A stretch of DNA of 51,702 bases from Pseudomonas sp. GV071 (GCF_003050835.1 NZ_QAOJ01000020.1:1-51702), one strand, 5' to 3'; positions 7,536 through 16,000 are shown, numbered from the stretch's first letter. Notes: generated by a model not told the origin, from the letters alone. A program made the numbers and translations.

Positions 7536-8561
7536 TCAGGCCTTAGGCATCGCCCCAATCGCATCCACCGCCTCACGGATCAGCGCCGGGCCCTTATAAA
7601 TGAAGCCGGAATAGATCTGCACCAGGCTAGCACCGGCGGCGATCTTCTCAGCCGCGTGCTTGCCTTCGGTAATGCCACCCGCAGCAATGATTGGCAACCG
7701 CCCGCCCAGCTCAGCGGCCAGCGCACGCACCGTGTGGGTGCTCTTATCGCGCACCGGCGCACCGGACAAACCGCCCGCCTCGTCACCATGCACGAGGCCC
7801 TGCACGCCGTCACGGCCGAGGGTAGTGTTGGTGGCGATCACCGCATCCATACCGGCCTCGACGAGCGCGCGGGCCACTTCGATGATTTCTTCGTCGCTCA
7901 TGTCCGGAGCAATCTTGATCGCCAGCGGCACACGTTTGCCATATTGTTGCGCCAGATCTTCCTGACGTTGGCGCAGGGCTTCGAGCAACTGCTTGAGTGA
8001 ATCACCAAACTGCAGGCTGCGCAGGCCCGGGGTGTTCGGCGAGCTGACGTTGACGGTCACGTAGCTGGCATGGGCGTAGACCTTGTCCAGGCACAGCAGG
8101 TAGTCATCGACCGCGCGCTCCACCGGGGTGTCGAAGTTCTTGCCGATATTGATGCCCAGCACGCCCTTGTATTTAGCCGCGTGTACCCGCGCCAACAGGT
8201 GATCGACGCCGTGGTTATTGAAACCCATACGGTTGATGATCGCCTCGGCCTGCGGCAGGCGGAACAAGCGTGGCTTGGGGTTACCCGGCTGTGGACGCGG
8301 GGTGACGGTGCCGATTTCGACAAAGCCGAAACCCAGCTGCGCAAAGCCGTCGATGGCATCGCCATTCTTGTCCAGGCCGGCTGCCAGACCCACCGGGTTA
8401 GGGAAGTCCAGGCCCATCACCCGCACCGGCAAACGCGCTGGCTGCTTGCACAGCAGGCCATTCACGCCGAGGCGGCCGCCAGCGCCGATCAGGTCGATCG
8501 ACAGCTCGTGGGAGGTTTCTGCGGAGAGTTTGAAAAGCAGCTCGCGGGCCAGGGTATACAT
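7536..8561 (-). CDS. pyrD: Dihydroorotate dehydrogenase (quinone), class 2
   Basis: A 341-residue FMN enzyme that oxidises dihydroorotate to orotate in pyrimidine synthesis and passes electrons to quinone. The N-terminal helical segment before the barrel (MYTLARELLFKLSAETSHE) marks the membrane-associated class 2 enzyme. Conserved pieces are GLAAGLDKNG, FGFVEIGTVTPRPQPGNPKP, the NVSSPNTPGLR loop with the catalytic serine, KIAPD, and the phosphate-binding SLVQIYSGFIYKGP. Length is close to the E. coli 336. The gene converges on rmf and lies just after a DUF2835 gene in the same orientation. Confidence 0.97.
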   Translation of the reverse strand: MYTLARELLFKLSAETSHELSIDLIGAGGRLGVNGLLCKQPARLPVRVMGLDFPNPVGLAAGLDKNGDAIDGFAQLGFGFVEIGTVTPRPQPGNPKPRLFRLPQAEAIINRMGFNNHGVDHLLARVHAAKYKGVLGINIGKNFDTPVERAVDDYLLCLDKVYAHASYVTVNVSSPNTPGLRSLQFGDSLKQLLEALRQRQEDLAQQYGKRVPLAIKIAPDMSDEEIIEVARALVEAGMDAVIATNTTLGRDGVQGLVHGDEAGGLSGAPVRDKSTHTVRALAAELGGRLPIIAAGGITEGKHAAEKIAAGASLVQIYSGFIYKGPALIREAVDAIGAMPKA

Positions 8562-8629
8562 GGGCAGGCTTTGCTCGAGAAAAAGAGGTCGGCGATTATA
8601 GCCGCGCTGGCCCCCTGACGGCGAGGCGC

Positions 8630-8857
8630 TTAACGCGATCCGAGACGCCGCAGGGTCAGAAGTTCGCCGGCGCTGTTAAACTCCAGCTCGAAGGAACCGT
8701 AGACGCCATCGTGGGTCAGAAAAGGCCGCAGGTGATGGGCCGGCAGGCTGACCCGCCGACCGTCGCGGCTGCGTAACAGGATTCGGTTGGCCTGCCCTTG
8801 ATAGACCGCGCGCAAACGTTCGGCAGATAGGGCAATATCCAACTCCAGGCTTGGCAT
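8630..8857 (-). CDS. DUF2835 family small protein
   Basis: A 75-residue protein, MPSLELDIALSAERLRAVYQ..., with alternating short strands (RILLRSRDGRRVSLPAHHLRPFL, VYGSFELEFNSAGELLTLRRL). It fits the small DUF2835 family of Gammaproteobacteria, whose function is unknown. The ATG at 8857 is chosen because GAGGT stands seven bases upstream; the frame is open to 9046, but that part lacks family sequence. It sits 68 bases upstream of pyrD on the same strand and may be co-transcribed. There is no signal peptide or membrane segment, so it is expected in the cytoplasm. Confidence 0.75.
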   Translation of the reverse strand: MPSLELDIALSAERLRAVYQGQANRILLRSRDGRRVSLPAHHLRPFLTHDGVYGSFELEFNSAGELLTLRRLGSR

Positions 8858-9022
8858 GGAGGCTACCTCGCAAATGATTCCCGCAATACTGCCACACACG
8901 GCCGCTCGGTCGCAGGCGCAAGGCTGCCGGTGGGCGGTGCTTAGCTGTTTGACAATTGCGACGGCAACATTGCAGATCGTCTGCCACACTGGCTGGGATG
9001 ACCCGGGATGTAGCATTTGGCC

Positions 9023-9913
9023 ATGAGTTCGAGCGAACACCCTCACACCCTCACCGAACGTATCTCAGCGCTGGCGCAGCGTCTGGGCCTGAGTAGCCGT
9101 GGGCCACGGCAAATCCTGCAGCGTGCTAGCAGCCTGCGCCTGCCGTTCCAGGTTTTGCCGCAGCCAAGCGAGCAGATCTGGTGGCAAAACGGCGCGCCAC
9201 TGCAGCGCCTGGTAGACCTGCCACGCAATGCCCTCTCCGGCCCGGTGCAAGAAGACAAAGCCGAAGCCCACTCGATGTTGATCAAGGTGGTCGAGCACGA
9301 CACCCAGCAGCTCAACTCCTTCGACCTGCGCCTGATAGACGGCCTCTGCGGCAGCGACCTGCGCGCCAAGCCCTTCGCCAGTTTCGAGGAATACGCCAGC
9401 AGCGAAGCCTGCCGCTCCATTCGCATCATCAGCTACAAGGATTTCGTCAAAGTTATCAGCACCGCCCTACCGCGCTTTCTCGCCGGTGAGCGGATTGTGC
9501 TGCGACAAGCCGATTGGGTGGGCAACCGCGTGTACTGGGCCGGTGAACATCACCACGAAGCCTTTGCCAGCGCCATTGCCTATGCGCGCCTGCGCGGCCT
9601 GGATGTCAGCCTGCCTGCCGAACTCACCCGCTATCGCCTGAACGTAGCCGGCCTGCAAGCCTTGCAGAGCAGCTATCACATGCTGGCGATGCCGGTGCAA
9701 GCCTGGAGCGACCCTCAATTCATGGGTCTGCTCCTGGATAAAGGCCTGCCCTATGCACGCCTGGCCATGTTAAGAACCCCTGGTGCGCCGGAGTTTCTGT
9801 TACTGCCCAAACATTCGCCCGAAGCCACCGCCCTTGGTGAAGGGCTGCGTCTGGCAGGAGCGCCGGACGTTGTGGCTTACCTGTGCCAACTGGCGACCAC
9901 TATCAAGTCCTGA
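9023..9913 (+). CDS. Uncharacterised protein of about 296 residues
   Basis: I do not recognise a characterised family. It looks soluble, without a signal peptide or membrane segment. The N-terminus resembles a small basic helical region (TERISALAQRLGLSSRGPRQILQRASSLRL). The middle has IRIISYKDFVKVISTALPRFLAGERIVLRQADWVGNRVYWAGEHH, and the C-terminus is helical. The ATG at 9023 is chosen over the in-frame TTG at 9017; GGGATG lies upstream. Base composition resembles the neighbours. It ends three bases before the end of the convergent XRE-type regulator gene, so the three genes at 9023-10784 may be a conserved group. No catalytic motif is visible. Confidence 0.75.
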   Translation: MSSSEHPHTLTERISALAQRLGLSSRGPRQILQRASSLRLPFQVLPQPSEQIWWQNGAPLQRLVDLPRNALSGPVQEDKAEAHSMLIKVVEHDTQQLNSFDLRLIDGLCGSDLRAKPFASFEEYASSEACRSIRIISYKDFVKVISTALPRFLAGERIVLRQADWVGNRVYWAGEHHHEAFASAIAYARLRGLDVSLPAELTRYRLNVAGLQALQSSYHMLAMPVQAWSDPQFMGLLLDKGLPYARLAMLRTPGAPEFLLLPKHSPEATALGEGLRLAGAPDVVAYLCQLATTIKS

Positions 9914-9916
9914 GCC

Positions 9917-10393
9917 TCAGGCCGGCTCCTCCTCGTCCCCCTCAAGCACCTGCGCTTCGCCCTCAATGAAATCCTGCTCGACCTCAAACTCCAGCTGGCG
10001 TTGATGCAAGGCTTCGCTTTCTGCCAGCAGCTGCAACTGCGGCTGATGGCGCGCCCGCCAGTCCTGCGGTGACAGGCCTATGTGGTCAAGCAGCATCGGG
10101 TTGCAATGCACCAGATACACCGCGTGCATCTGCGCCGAGTCGGCCACCTTGAGGTTCATCAGGTCGCCATCCACCGGACCGCCGTAGGTAATCCAACGAG
10201 CGAACTCCGGGTACAGGCTGCAGACTTTTTCGAAATCCATGTCGTGCATGCGTTGCAGGCCGTTTTCGATATTTTCCAGGCGCTTCTTGTCGATCCCGGT
10301 CAATTCTGCGAACGCTGGGCGCTTGATCCCCATGAGTTCACGCAAGCCTCTGAGGCGCTGGCCAGCGGTGTAGAGAAAACGTTGATTGTTCAT
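9917..10393 (-). CDS. XRE-type helix-turn-helix regulator (CI-like)
   Basis: A 158-residue protein whose N-terminal 50 residues form a helix-turn-helix: GQRLRGLRELMGIKRPAFAE, then LTGIDKKRLENIENG. The following YPEFARWITYGG is common in Pseudomonas XRE regulators. The C-terminal third is strongly acidic (ending EGDEEEPA) and rich in Q/E, perhaps for partner binding. The ATG at 10393 follows AGGA at good spacing; the GTG at 10399 is too close to it. It is divergent from a small excisionase/Cox-like gene across a palindrome-rich gap, an arrangement like a phage lysogeny switch. Autoregulation is inferred from that layout. No other phage genes are near. Confidence 0.75.
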   Translation of the reverse strand: MNNQRFLYTAGQRLRGLRELMGIKRPAFAELTGIDKKRLENIENGLQRMHDMDFEKVCSLYPEFARWITYGGPVDGDLMNLKVADSAQMHAVYLVHCNPMLLDHIGLSPQDWRARHQPQLQLLAESEALHQRQLEFEVEQDFIEGEAQVLEGDEEEPA

Positions 10394-10433
10394 CTGCACA
10401 TCCTTTTGTAGCGCTAACCGTATTTCCGATTTT

Positions 10434-10478
10434 TACTACCAGTTAGTAGATTTTAGTTGATCAACTAACAATTAGTAA
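10434..10478. promoter_or_regulatory. Twin dyad operators between divergent regulator genes
   Basis: Two identical half-site pairs ACTA-N5-TAGT occur at 10435-10447 and 10464-10476, centres 29 bp apart. Between and overlapping the second lies the perfect 16-bp palindrome TTAGTTGATCAACTAA (10453-10468). TTAGT half-sites at 10443 and 10453 are ten bases apart, one helical turn. The cluster lies midway between the XRE-type and Cox-like genes, so it most likely holds their operators and promoters. Confidence 0.65.
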
Positions 10479-10553
10479 GGAAGCTACGGTAATGATATTA
10501 GGGAGTTCCAACCTGTCATTGCCGTGACAGGCCGCGATGGTGCAGCAAGCAAA

Positions 10554-10784
10554 ATGAAACGAATAGAACTCACCCCAGCGTGGTTTGGCCAATGTCCGCG
10601 CTACTTATCCGCCGAAAGTTTTTGCCATGCCGCTGGCTTGGAAGACCGTCAGGACCACATTAAAACCCTTATGGATCAGGGGGTTCTCCCTGCCAGGCAG
10701 ATTGGCCGCTATGTGATGGTGGACATGCATCAACTGATGCTCATGCTGCCGTCCGACGCAGCTGAAGATCTATTCGTCGACTGA
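10554..10784 (+). CDS. Small excisionase/Cox-like putative DNA-binding protein
   Basis: A 76-residue protein, MKRIELTPAWFGQCPRYLSA. The part DHIKTLMDQGVLPARQIGRYVMVDMHQLM resembles the winged-helix tail of excisionase, AlpA and P2 Cox-type proteins, in which an invariant glycine and arginine precede a short strand (here QIGRYVMVD). The start is uncertain: ATG at 10554 gives the homolog-like N-terminus, while a GTG at 10524 is also in frame, and neither has a strong ribosome binding site. It is divergent from the XRE-type regulator across a palindromic operator region, as in phage CI/Cox switches. No integrase or phage genes accompany it. Confidence 0.6.
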   Translation: MKRIELTPAWFGQCPRYLSAESFCHAAGLEDRQDHIKTLMDQGVLPARQIGRYVMVDMHQLMLMLPSDAAEDLFVD

Positions 10785-10964
10785 ATTCGGCCGCCCCCTA
10801 CACGGCTGAAAACCGTCTCTCACGTTCGAGCGGCAACCTTCATGGGTGAGCCGTAGGCATTGTCCTGCGCATAACTTCCATCCAATTCAACCGCAACATC
10901 CGGATTGCCAATCCTGTCCACAGCGGCAACACTCTCGCCTCTTTATCCAGGGCTGGAGATTGCC

Positions 10965-11867
10965 GTGAGACTTGCCGACTACGTTCGCCTGCTGAGCCTG
11001 GCTGCCATCTGGGGCGCCAGCTTTCTGTTCATGCGAGTGATCGTGCCGGTTCTGGGCCCTCTGCCCAGCGCATTTTTTCGCGTAGCCCTGGCCGCAGTCG
11101 GCCTGATCGTGATTCTCTGGGTCATGCGCGTGCAGTGGAATTTCCACGGCAAGTTGCGCCACTGTCTGGCGCTGGGGGTGATCAACTCCGGCCTGCCAGC
11201 GACCATGTACTGCCTGGCGGCCATGGTGTTGCCCGCGGGTTATTCCTCGATTTTCAATGCCACCACGCCGCTGATGGGCGTGCTGATAGGCATGCTGTTT
11301 TTTGCCGAGCCACCCACCCCGAGCAAAACCCTGGGCGTGGTGCTGGGCCTGTTTGGCGTTGGCCTACTGACCCGCACCGGGCCGGTGGCTTTCGATGCTC
11401 AATTGCTGTGGGGCGCCCTCGCCTGCCTGGTGGCGACCACCTGCTATGGCTTTGCCGGTTTCCTAACCCGCAAGTGGCTGGGCGGTGTACCGCTGGACAA
11501 CCGGGTGACCGCCTGCGGCAGCATGTTTGGCGCCACCCTGTTTCTGTTGCCGCTGTTCGGCTATGCCCTGGTGGAACAGCCCCCGGCCAGTTGGGGCGGG
11601 ATGACCGTGTGGCTGTCGCTGGCCGGGCTGGGCCTGGTATGCACGGCGTTTGCCTATGTCCTGTACTTCCGCCTGATCACCGATATCGGCCCGATCAAAG
11701 CCTCCACCGTGACCTTCGCCGTGCCGCCCTTCGGCGTGCTCTGGGGCGTCCTGCTGCTCGGCGAACCGCTTTCCTGGGCCTACCTGTACGGCGGCGTGCT
11801 GATCGGCCTGGCGCTGTGGCTGGTGGTCAAGCCGACAGCGCCGGCGAAGGCAGTGCAAGCCTCATAA
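10965..11867 (+). CDS. EamA/DMT-family membrane exporter
   Basis: A 300-residue inner-membrane protein with about ten hydrophobic helices in two repeats, the plan of the EamA (RhaT/YdcZ-like) drug/metabolite transporter superfamily. The first helix carries LLSLAAIWGASFLFMRV, and the second repeat ends with FGVLWGVLLLGEPLSWAYLYGG, the usual GExLs..xxGxxLI feature. The substrate is not predictable. The GTG at 10965 is preferred because GGAG lies six bases before it; the upstream in-frame ATG adds a stretch with no family similarity. Its stop overlaps the stop of the convergent MFS gene by a few bases. Confidence 0.88.
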   Translation: MRLADYVRLLSLAAIWGASFLFMRVIVPVLGPLPSAFFRVALAAVGLIVILWVMRVQWNFHGKLRHCLALGVINSGLPATMYCLAAMVLPAGYSSIFNATTPLMGVLIGMLFFAEPPTPSKTLGVVLGLFGVGLLTRTGPVAFDAQLLWGALACLVATTCYGFAGFLTRKWLGGVPLDNRVTACGSMFGATLFLLPLFGYALVEQPPASWGGMTVWLSLAGLGLVCTAFAYVLYFRLITDIGPIKASTVTFAVPPFGVLWGVLLLGEPLSWAYLYGGVLIGLALWLVVKPTAPAKAVQAS

Positions 11868-13538
11868 CCCGCTGCCCTCAGCCTCATAGTTGCCCGACTC
11901 AAAACTCACGCCGTGGCGCACCCGCGGCGGATCATCGCCGCTATGCAGCAACACGACGTTGTCGATCAGAGTCTTATCGAACAGGGTCAGGCGGTCGAGC
12001 ATGCGCAAGTGCTGCAGCCAGTTATCGACCACCAGCACTTCCTGCCACAACTCTTGATCACTGACGTCGCGGTACATCGCCCAGCGCTCGGCACCATTGC
12101 GCAAGCGCAGACGGCGCAGGCCCTGCACCGCTTTGACGAACTCGCGGGTACGCTCGCTGGTTATGCGGTATTCGATGGTCACCAGCACCGAGCCGCGCTC
12201 CGGGTTGAACACGAAGGTCGGCTGCCCCGGCAAGGTAGCTGGCGCGTGTGCGATGTTGGTGGCGTCCAGCTCCGGCAGCCGCGACTGGTACAGCAACAGC
12301 GCACAAACAAACATCAATGAACCCGCCGCCAGCAAGGCGCCCTGCACGCCCATGGTTTCAGCCAGGTGCCCCCACAGAAACGAACCCAGTGCCAGGCCGC
12401 CATACAGCGCCGTCTGGTACAGCGCCAGAGCGCGCGCCTTGACCCAATCGGGCACCAGAATCTGCACCGCCGAATTGTAGGTGGCCACCGCCGCAATCCA
12501 GCAGGCGCCGCCCACCAGCAGCGCCGGGTAAAGCACCCACAGGCTGTCGACGCTGCCCAACAGCAGCACGATCACCGCCAGCAGCAAACCCGCAAAGCTG
12601 ATCAGCCGGCTGCTGCCGACAAACTGCCTCGCGCGGTTCACCAGGGTGCTGCCCACGATGGCGCCGATCCCCAGGGCGCCAAGCATATAGCCGTACACCG
12701 AGGCGTCGCCCTCGGGGTTGCGGTGCGCCAGGATGGGCAGCAAGGCCCAAATCGAACTGGCCGACACGCCGAAGCTGAACGAGCGCAGCATGACTAACCG
12801 GGTCACGCTGGAATGCTGGGTGAAGCGCAGCGCGGCGATCACCCCTTCACCGATGTGCTCCGGTGGAAACTGCCGCACCGGCAGTTCGCGCCGCCACTGC
12901 CAGATCGCCGCGATCAGACCCAGGTAGCACAGGCAGTTAAACAGAAACACCCAGGCCGAGCCGGTGACGCTCAGCAGCAAACCGCCAAGCGCCGGGCCCA
13001 CTGCACGGGCAACGTTGTAATTGACGCTGTTGAGCAGCACCGCATTGCCGACCATCGCGGGCGGTACCTGCTCGTTCACTGCCGCCTGCCAGGCCGGAAT
13101 GGTGATGGCGCCACCGAGGCTGATCCACAGGATCGAGACGATCAACAGCAGCGGATCGAGCAGTCCGGCAAAGGCAATCACGGTGAGAAAGGTCGCGCCG
13201 CTGAGTTCGAAGGTCAGGCCGATGAGCATGATCTTGCGCCGATCATGGTTGTCCGCCAGCACCCCGGAGACGATCGACAACACCACCAGCGGCAAGGCCG
13301 AGGCCACCTGAATCATGGCGATCATCGGCGCGCTGGCATGGGCCTCGGTGACCACCCAGGCAGCCGCTACCGACTGCGCCCAGGTACCGAGGTTGGCGAA
13401 CAGATTGGCGATCCAGATGATGCGAAAGGCGCGCACCGCGAAGGGCGAGAAGATGCCCGGCGGGTTGGGCTTGGGCGACTCCGGCGTGGCGCCGGCTTCA
13501 GGGGACAGGTCGTTCTTGGGCGAGACGGACTGCAACAT
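11862..13538 (-). CDS. MFS_3-type exporter with soluble C-terminal domain
   Basis: A 558-residue major facilitator protein. About twelve hydrophobic helices fill residues 35-430, with the loop LADNHDRRKIMLIG after helix 2 matching the MFS signature GxxaDrxgRR. This is the MFS_3 type (EntS-like efflux proteins). After helix 12 comes about 110 residues of soluble sequence, VTIEYRITSERTREFVKAVQ to MLDRLTLFDKTL, with a strand-helix pattern that recalls the antibiotic-biosynthesis-monooxygenase (dimeric alpha/beta barrel) fold. The ATG at 13538 follows AAGG; GTG at 13547 would be too close to it. The substrate is unknown. Gene ends overlap with the convergent EamA gene. Confidence 0.85.
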   Translation of the reverse strand: MLQSVSPKNDLSPEAGATPESPKPNPPGIFSPFAVRAFRIIWIANLFANLGTWAQSVAAAWVVTEAHASAPMIAMIQVASALPLVVLSIVSGVLADNHDRRKIMLIGLTFELSGATFLTVIAFAGLLDPLLLIVSILWISLGGAITIPAWQAAVNEQVPPAMVGNAVLLNSVNYNVARAVGPALGGLLLSVTGSAWVFLFNCLCYLGLIAAIWQWRRELPVRQFPPEHIGEGVIAALRFTQHSSVTRLVMLRSFSFGVSASSIWALLPILAHRNPEGDASVYGYMLGALGIGAIVGSTLVNRARQFVGSSRLISFAGLLLAVIVLLLGSVDSLWVLYPALLVGGACWIAAVATYNSAVQILVPDWVKARALALYQTALYGGLALGSFLWGHLAETMGVQGALLAAGSLMFVCALLLYQSRLPELDATNIAHAPATLPGQPTFVFNPERGSVLVTIEYRITSERTREFVKAVQGLRRLRLRNGAERWAMYRDVSDQELWQEVLVVDNWLQHLRMLDRLTLFDKTLIDNVVLLHSGDDPPRVRHGVSFESGNYEAEGSGL

Positions 13539-13622
13539 GGGCAACACCTTGTACGGGGTAAGCCCCGGTCAGTGTAGGTCTGTGGCACTCATTGGAGAAA
13601 TGGGTTGGCGGGGAAAATTATC

Positions 13623-13678
13623 GAGGCTGAAGCCTCTCCCACATGGAAACGGGACCACCTGTGGGAAGCTTCAGCCTC
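13623..13678. repeat. REP pair (REPIN-like) downstream of cysK
   Basis: GAGGCTGAAGC..TCCCACA (13623 onward) is inverted relative to TGTGGGAAGCTTCAGCCTC (13660-13678). The arms match a variant of the REP unit seen elsewhere in the window. It sits 15 bases past the cysK stop and may act as its 3' end. Confidence 0.7.
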
Positions 13679-13693
13679 AATGTTTTAACCGGC

Positions 13694-14668
13694 TTACTGA
13701 ACCAGCTCCTGCTCACTGAACATATCGCTGAACAACATGCTGGTGAGGTAACGCTCGCCGGAGTCGGGGAGGATCACCACGATGGTCTTGTTCTGCATTT
13801 CGGGGCGTTCGGCCAGGCGCACGGCAACGGCCATCGCAGCGCCGCAGGAGATACCACAGAGAATCCCCTCTTCACGCATCAAACGCAGGGCCATGGCTTT
13901 GGCTTCTTCATCGTCCACCAGTTCTACGCGGTCGACGATGCTCAAATCGAGATTCTTCGGCACAAAGCCGGCACCGATGCCTTGAATCTTGTGCGGGCTG
14001 GGCTTGATCTCGTCACCGGCCAGCGCCTGGCTGATCACCGGCGAACCGCTGGGCTCAACGGCTACGGAGATGATCGGTTTGCCACAGGTGTTCTTGATAT
14101 AGCGCGACACGCCAGTGATGGTGCCGCCGGTGCCGACGCCGGCCACCAGCACATCGATGGCGCCTTCGGTGTCGTTCCAGATTTCCGGGCCGGTGGTTTT
14201 TTCGTGAATGGCCGGGTTGGCCGGATTCTCGAACTGCTGCGGCAGGAAGTACTTGCTGCTGTCGGAGGCGGCGATTTCGGCGGCCTTTTCGATGGCGCCT
14301 TTCATGCCCTTGGCCGGCTCGGTGAGCACCAGCTCGGCGCCCAGGGCCTTGAGCACTTTGCGGCGCTCCAGGCTCATGGAGGCCGGCATGGTCAGCAGCA
14401 GTTTGTAGCCACGGGCGGCGGCCACGAAGGCCAGGCCGATACCAGTGTTGCCGGAGGTAGGCTCGACGATGGTCATGCCCGGTTTGAGCACACCACGGTC
14501 CTCGGCATCCCAGACCATATTGGCGCCGATCCGGCACTTCACCGAATAGGCCGGATTACGCCCTTCGATCTTGGCCAGGATGGTCACGCCCTTGGGGCCC
14601 AGGCGATTGATGAATACCAGCGGCGTATTGCCGATGGATTGGGCGTTGTCTGCGTAGATGCGGCTCAT
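13694..14668 (-). CDS. cysK: Cysteine synthase A (O-acetylserine sulfhydrylase)
   Basis: A 324-residue PLP enzyme that makes cysteine from O-acetylserine and sulfide. The PLP lysine is K44 in NPAYSVKCRIG. The substrate loop EPTSGNTGIGLAF is at about 69-81, and the phosphate-binding VAGVGTGGTITG and the C-terminal ILPDSGERYLTSMLF segment are present, all typical of CysK rather than CysM. The ATG at 14668 starts MSRIYADNAQSIGNTPL; the upstream extension is not conserved in the family. It is a single gene, divergent from a DUF748 gene, with a REP pair at its 3' end. Confidence 0.96.
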   Translation of the reverse strand: MSRIYADNAQSIGNTPLVFINRLGPKGVTILAKIEGRNPAYSVKCRIGANMVWDAEDRGVLKPGMTIVEPTSGNTGIGLAFVAAARGYKLLLTMPASMSLERRKVLKALGAELVLTEPAKGMKGAIEKAAEIAASDSSKYFLPQQFENPANPAIHEKTTGPEIWNDTEGAIDVLVAGVGTGGTITGVSRYIKNTCGKPIISVAVEPSGSPVISQALAGDEIKPSPHKIQGIGAGFVPKNLDLSIVDRVELVDDEEAKAMALRLMREEGILCGISCGAAMAVAVRLAERPEMQNKTIVVILPDSGERYLTSMLFSDMFSEQELVQ

Positions 14669-14812
14669 ATCCGGTGTCCCTTGGTCTATTCGCAAAGGCC
14701 GACAGCCTATGCCCGCCAAGGGGCAGCGTCCAGCCTGAAAAAACTCGAACCGTAGCGGCTCGCAAGCGGTCTAGCTTCTACTTAATAGGCGAACTGCCCA
14801 GGTACCGCTGCG

Positions 14813-15889
14813 ATGAAACGACGCTACAGTTGGCCACTCTGGACGTTAGTTGGACTCATCGTCCTGGTCCTGGTTCTGCATATCACCCTGCCCTACGTGG
14901 TGCGCGACTACCTCAACGGCAAACTCGCCGACATGGGCGAGTACAAAGGCGAAATCACCGACGTCGACCTCGCCTGGTGGCGCGGCGCCTACCAGATCAA
15001 CGGCCTGAACATCCGCAAGGAGGACGGCAAGGTGCCAGTGCCGCTGCTGGATGCCCCGCACATTGATATCGCCGTCAGCTGGCATTCGCTCTGGTACGAC
15101 CACGCCGTAGTGGCCAAGGTACTGTTCAGCCAACCCACGCTCAACTTCGTCGATGGCGGCAAAGATAAAGACGCTTCTCAGACCGGTAAGGGCGTTGACT
15201 GGCGCGAGCAGTTGAACAAGCTGCTGCCCATCACCCTCGACGAAGTGCGGGTGGTCGACGGCAAGCTGGGCTTCCACAACTACACCTCCACCCCCCAGGT
15301 AAACATGCAGGCCACCGAGGTGAATGCCAGCCTGTACAACCTGACCAATGTCGCCGACAAGAACGGCGAGCGGTTGGCGCACTTCGAGGGCAAGGCGCTG
15401 CTGCTCGGCCATGCGCCGCTGGAATGCACCATCGTGTTCGACCCCTACGAGAACTTCGAAGACTTCAAATTCCGCCTGCGCGCCCGGGATATCGAACTGC
15501 GCACGCTCAACGACTTTTCCGCCGCCTACGCCAAGTTCGATTTCAACGCCGGCCATGGCGACCTGGTGATCGAGGCTGACGCGAAAAAAGCCCAGCTCAG
15601 CGGCTATATCAAGCCGCTGCTGCGCGACGTCGACGTGTTCAATTGGCAGCAAGACGTTGAGGAAAAAGACAAAGGGATTTTCCGCTCGATTTGGGAAGCC
15701 TTGGTGGGCGGTAGCGAAACGGTGCTGAAGAACCAGCAAAAAGACCAATTCGCCACCCGCGTCGAACTCAGTGGCAACGTGCATCAGCAGAACATCAGCG
15801 CCTTCCAGGCGTTTCTGGCGATTCTGCGCAATGGCTTTATCCAGGCGTTCAACGCGCGTTATGAACGGGCCAAGCCCACGGAAGACTAA
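14813..15889 (+). CDS. DUF748 family membrane-anchored protein
   Basis: A 358-residue protein with one N-terminal membrane segment (about residues 7-27) and a long periplasmic part. Features of the AsmA-like/DUF748 group are the membrane-near helix VRDYLNGKLADMGEYKGEI, then LAWWRGAYQINGLNIRKEDG, and a repeating beta pattern to residue 260. These proteins are thought to be envelope bridge or lipid-handling proteins, but the function of this one is not known. The ATG at 14813 is the first in frame. It stands alone, divergent from cysK. A 19-bp perfect palindrome and the moxR promoter follow. Confidence 0.8.
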   Translation: MKRRYSWPLWTLVGLIVLVLVLHITLPYVVRDYLNGKLADMGEYKGEITDVDLAWWRGAYQINGLNIRKEDGKVPVPLLDAPHIDIAVSWHSLWYDHAVVAKVLFSQPTLNFVDGGKDKDASQTGKGVDWREQLNKLLPITLDEVRVVDGKLGFHNYTSTPQVNMQATEVNASLYNLTNVADKNGERLAHFEGKALLLGHAPLECTIVFDPYENFEDFKFRLRARDIELRTLNDFSAAYAKFDFNAGHGDLVIEADAKKAQLSGYIKPLLRDVDVFNWQQDVEEKDKGIFRSIWEALVGGSETVLKNQQKDQFATRVELSGNVHQQNISAFQAFLAILRNGFIQAFNARYERAKPTED

Positions 15890-15941
15890 GCCCTGCCCCA
15901 ACCAATGGGCGGTTTCCGGCAACTTGTCGTTTGCTGACTGC

Positions 15942-15960
15942 CCATTCAGTGACTGAATGG
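15942..15960. promoter_or_regulatory. Perfect 19-bp palindrome upstream of moxR
   Basis: CCATTCAGTGACTGAATGG is symmetrical about 15951 and lies just before the candidate -35 of the moxR promoter. With a one-base loop it is a poor hairpin, and no T-run follows, so an operator for a dimeric regulator is more likely than a terminator. Confidence 0.5.
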
Positions 15961-15970
15961 CGCGTCTGCG

Positions 15971-16000
15971 TTCACAGTCGGGCGACACGCGCGTTATAGT
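15971..16000 (+). promoter_or_regulatory. Sigma-70 promoter candidate for moxR
   Basis: TTCACA (15971-15976) and TATAGT (15995-16000), each 5 of 6 to consensus, with an 18-base spacer. Transcription would start near 16007, about 60 bases before the moxR start. Confidence 0.55.

Noticed and set aside
9917..10784. A prophage or integrated element at the CI/Cox-like pair
   Set aside because: No integrase, attachment-site duplication, tRNA gene or structural phage gene is present, and flanking genes are chromosomal.
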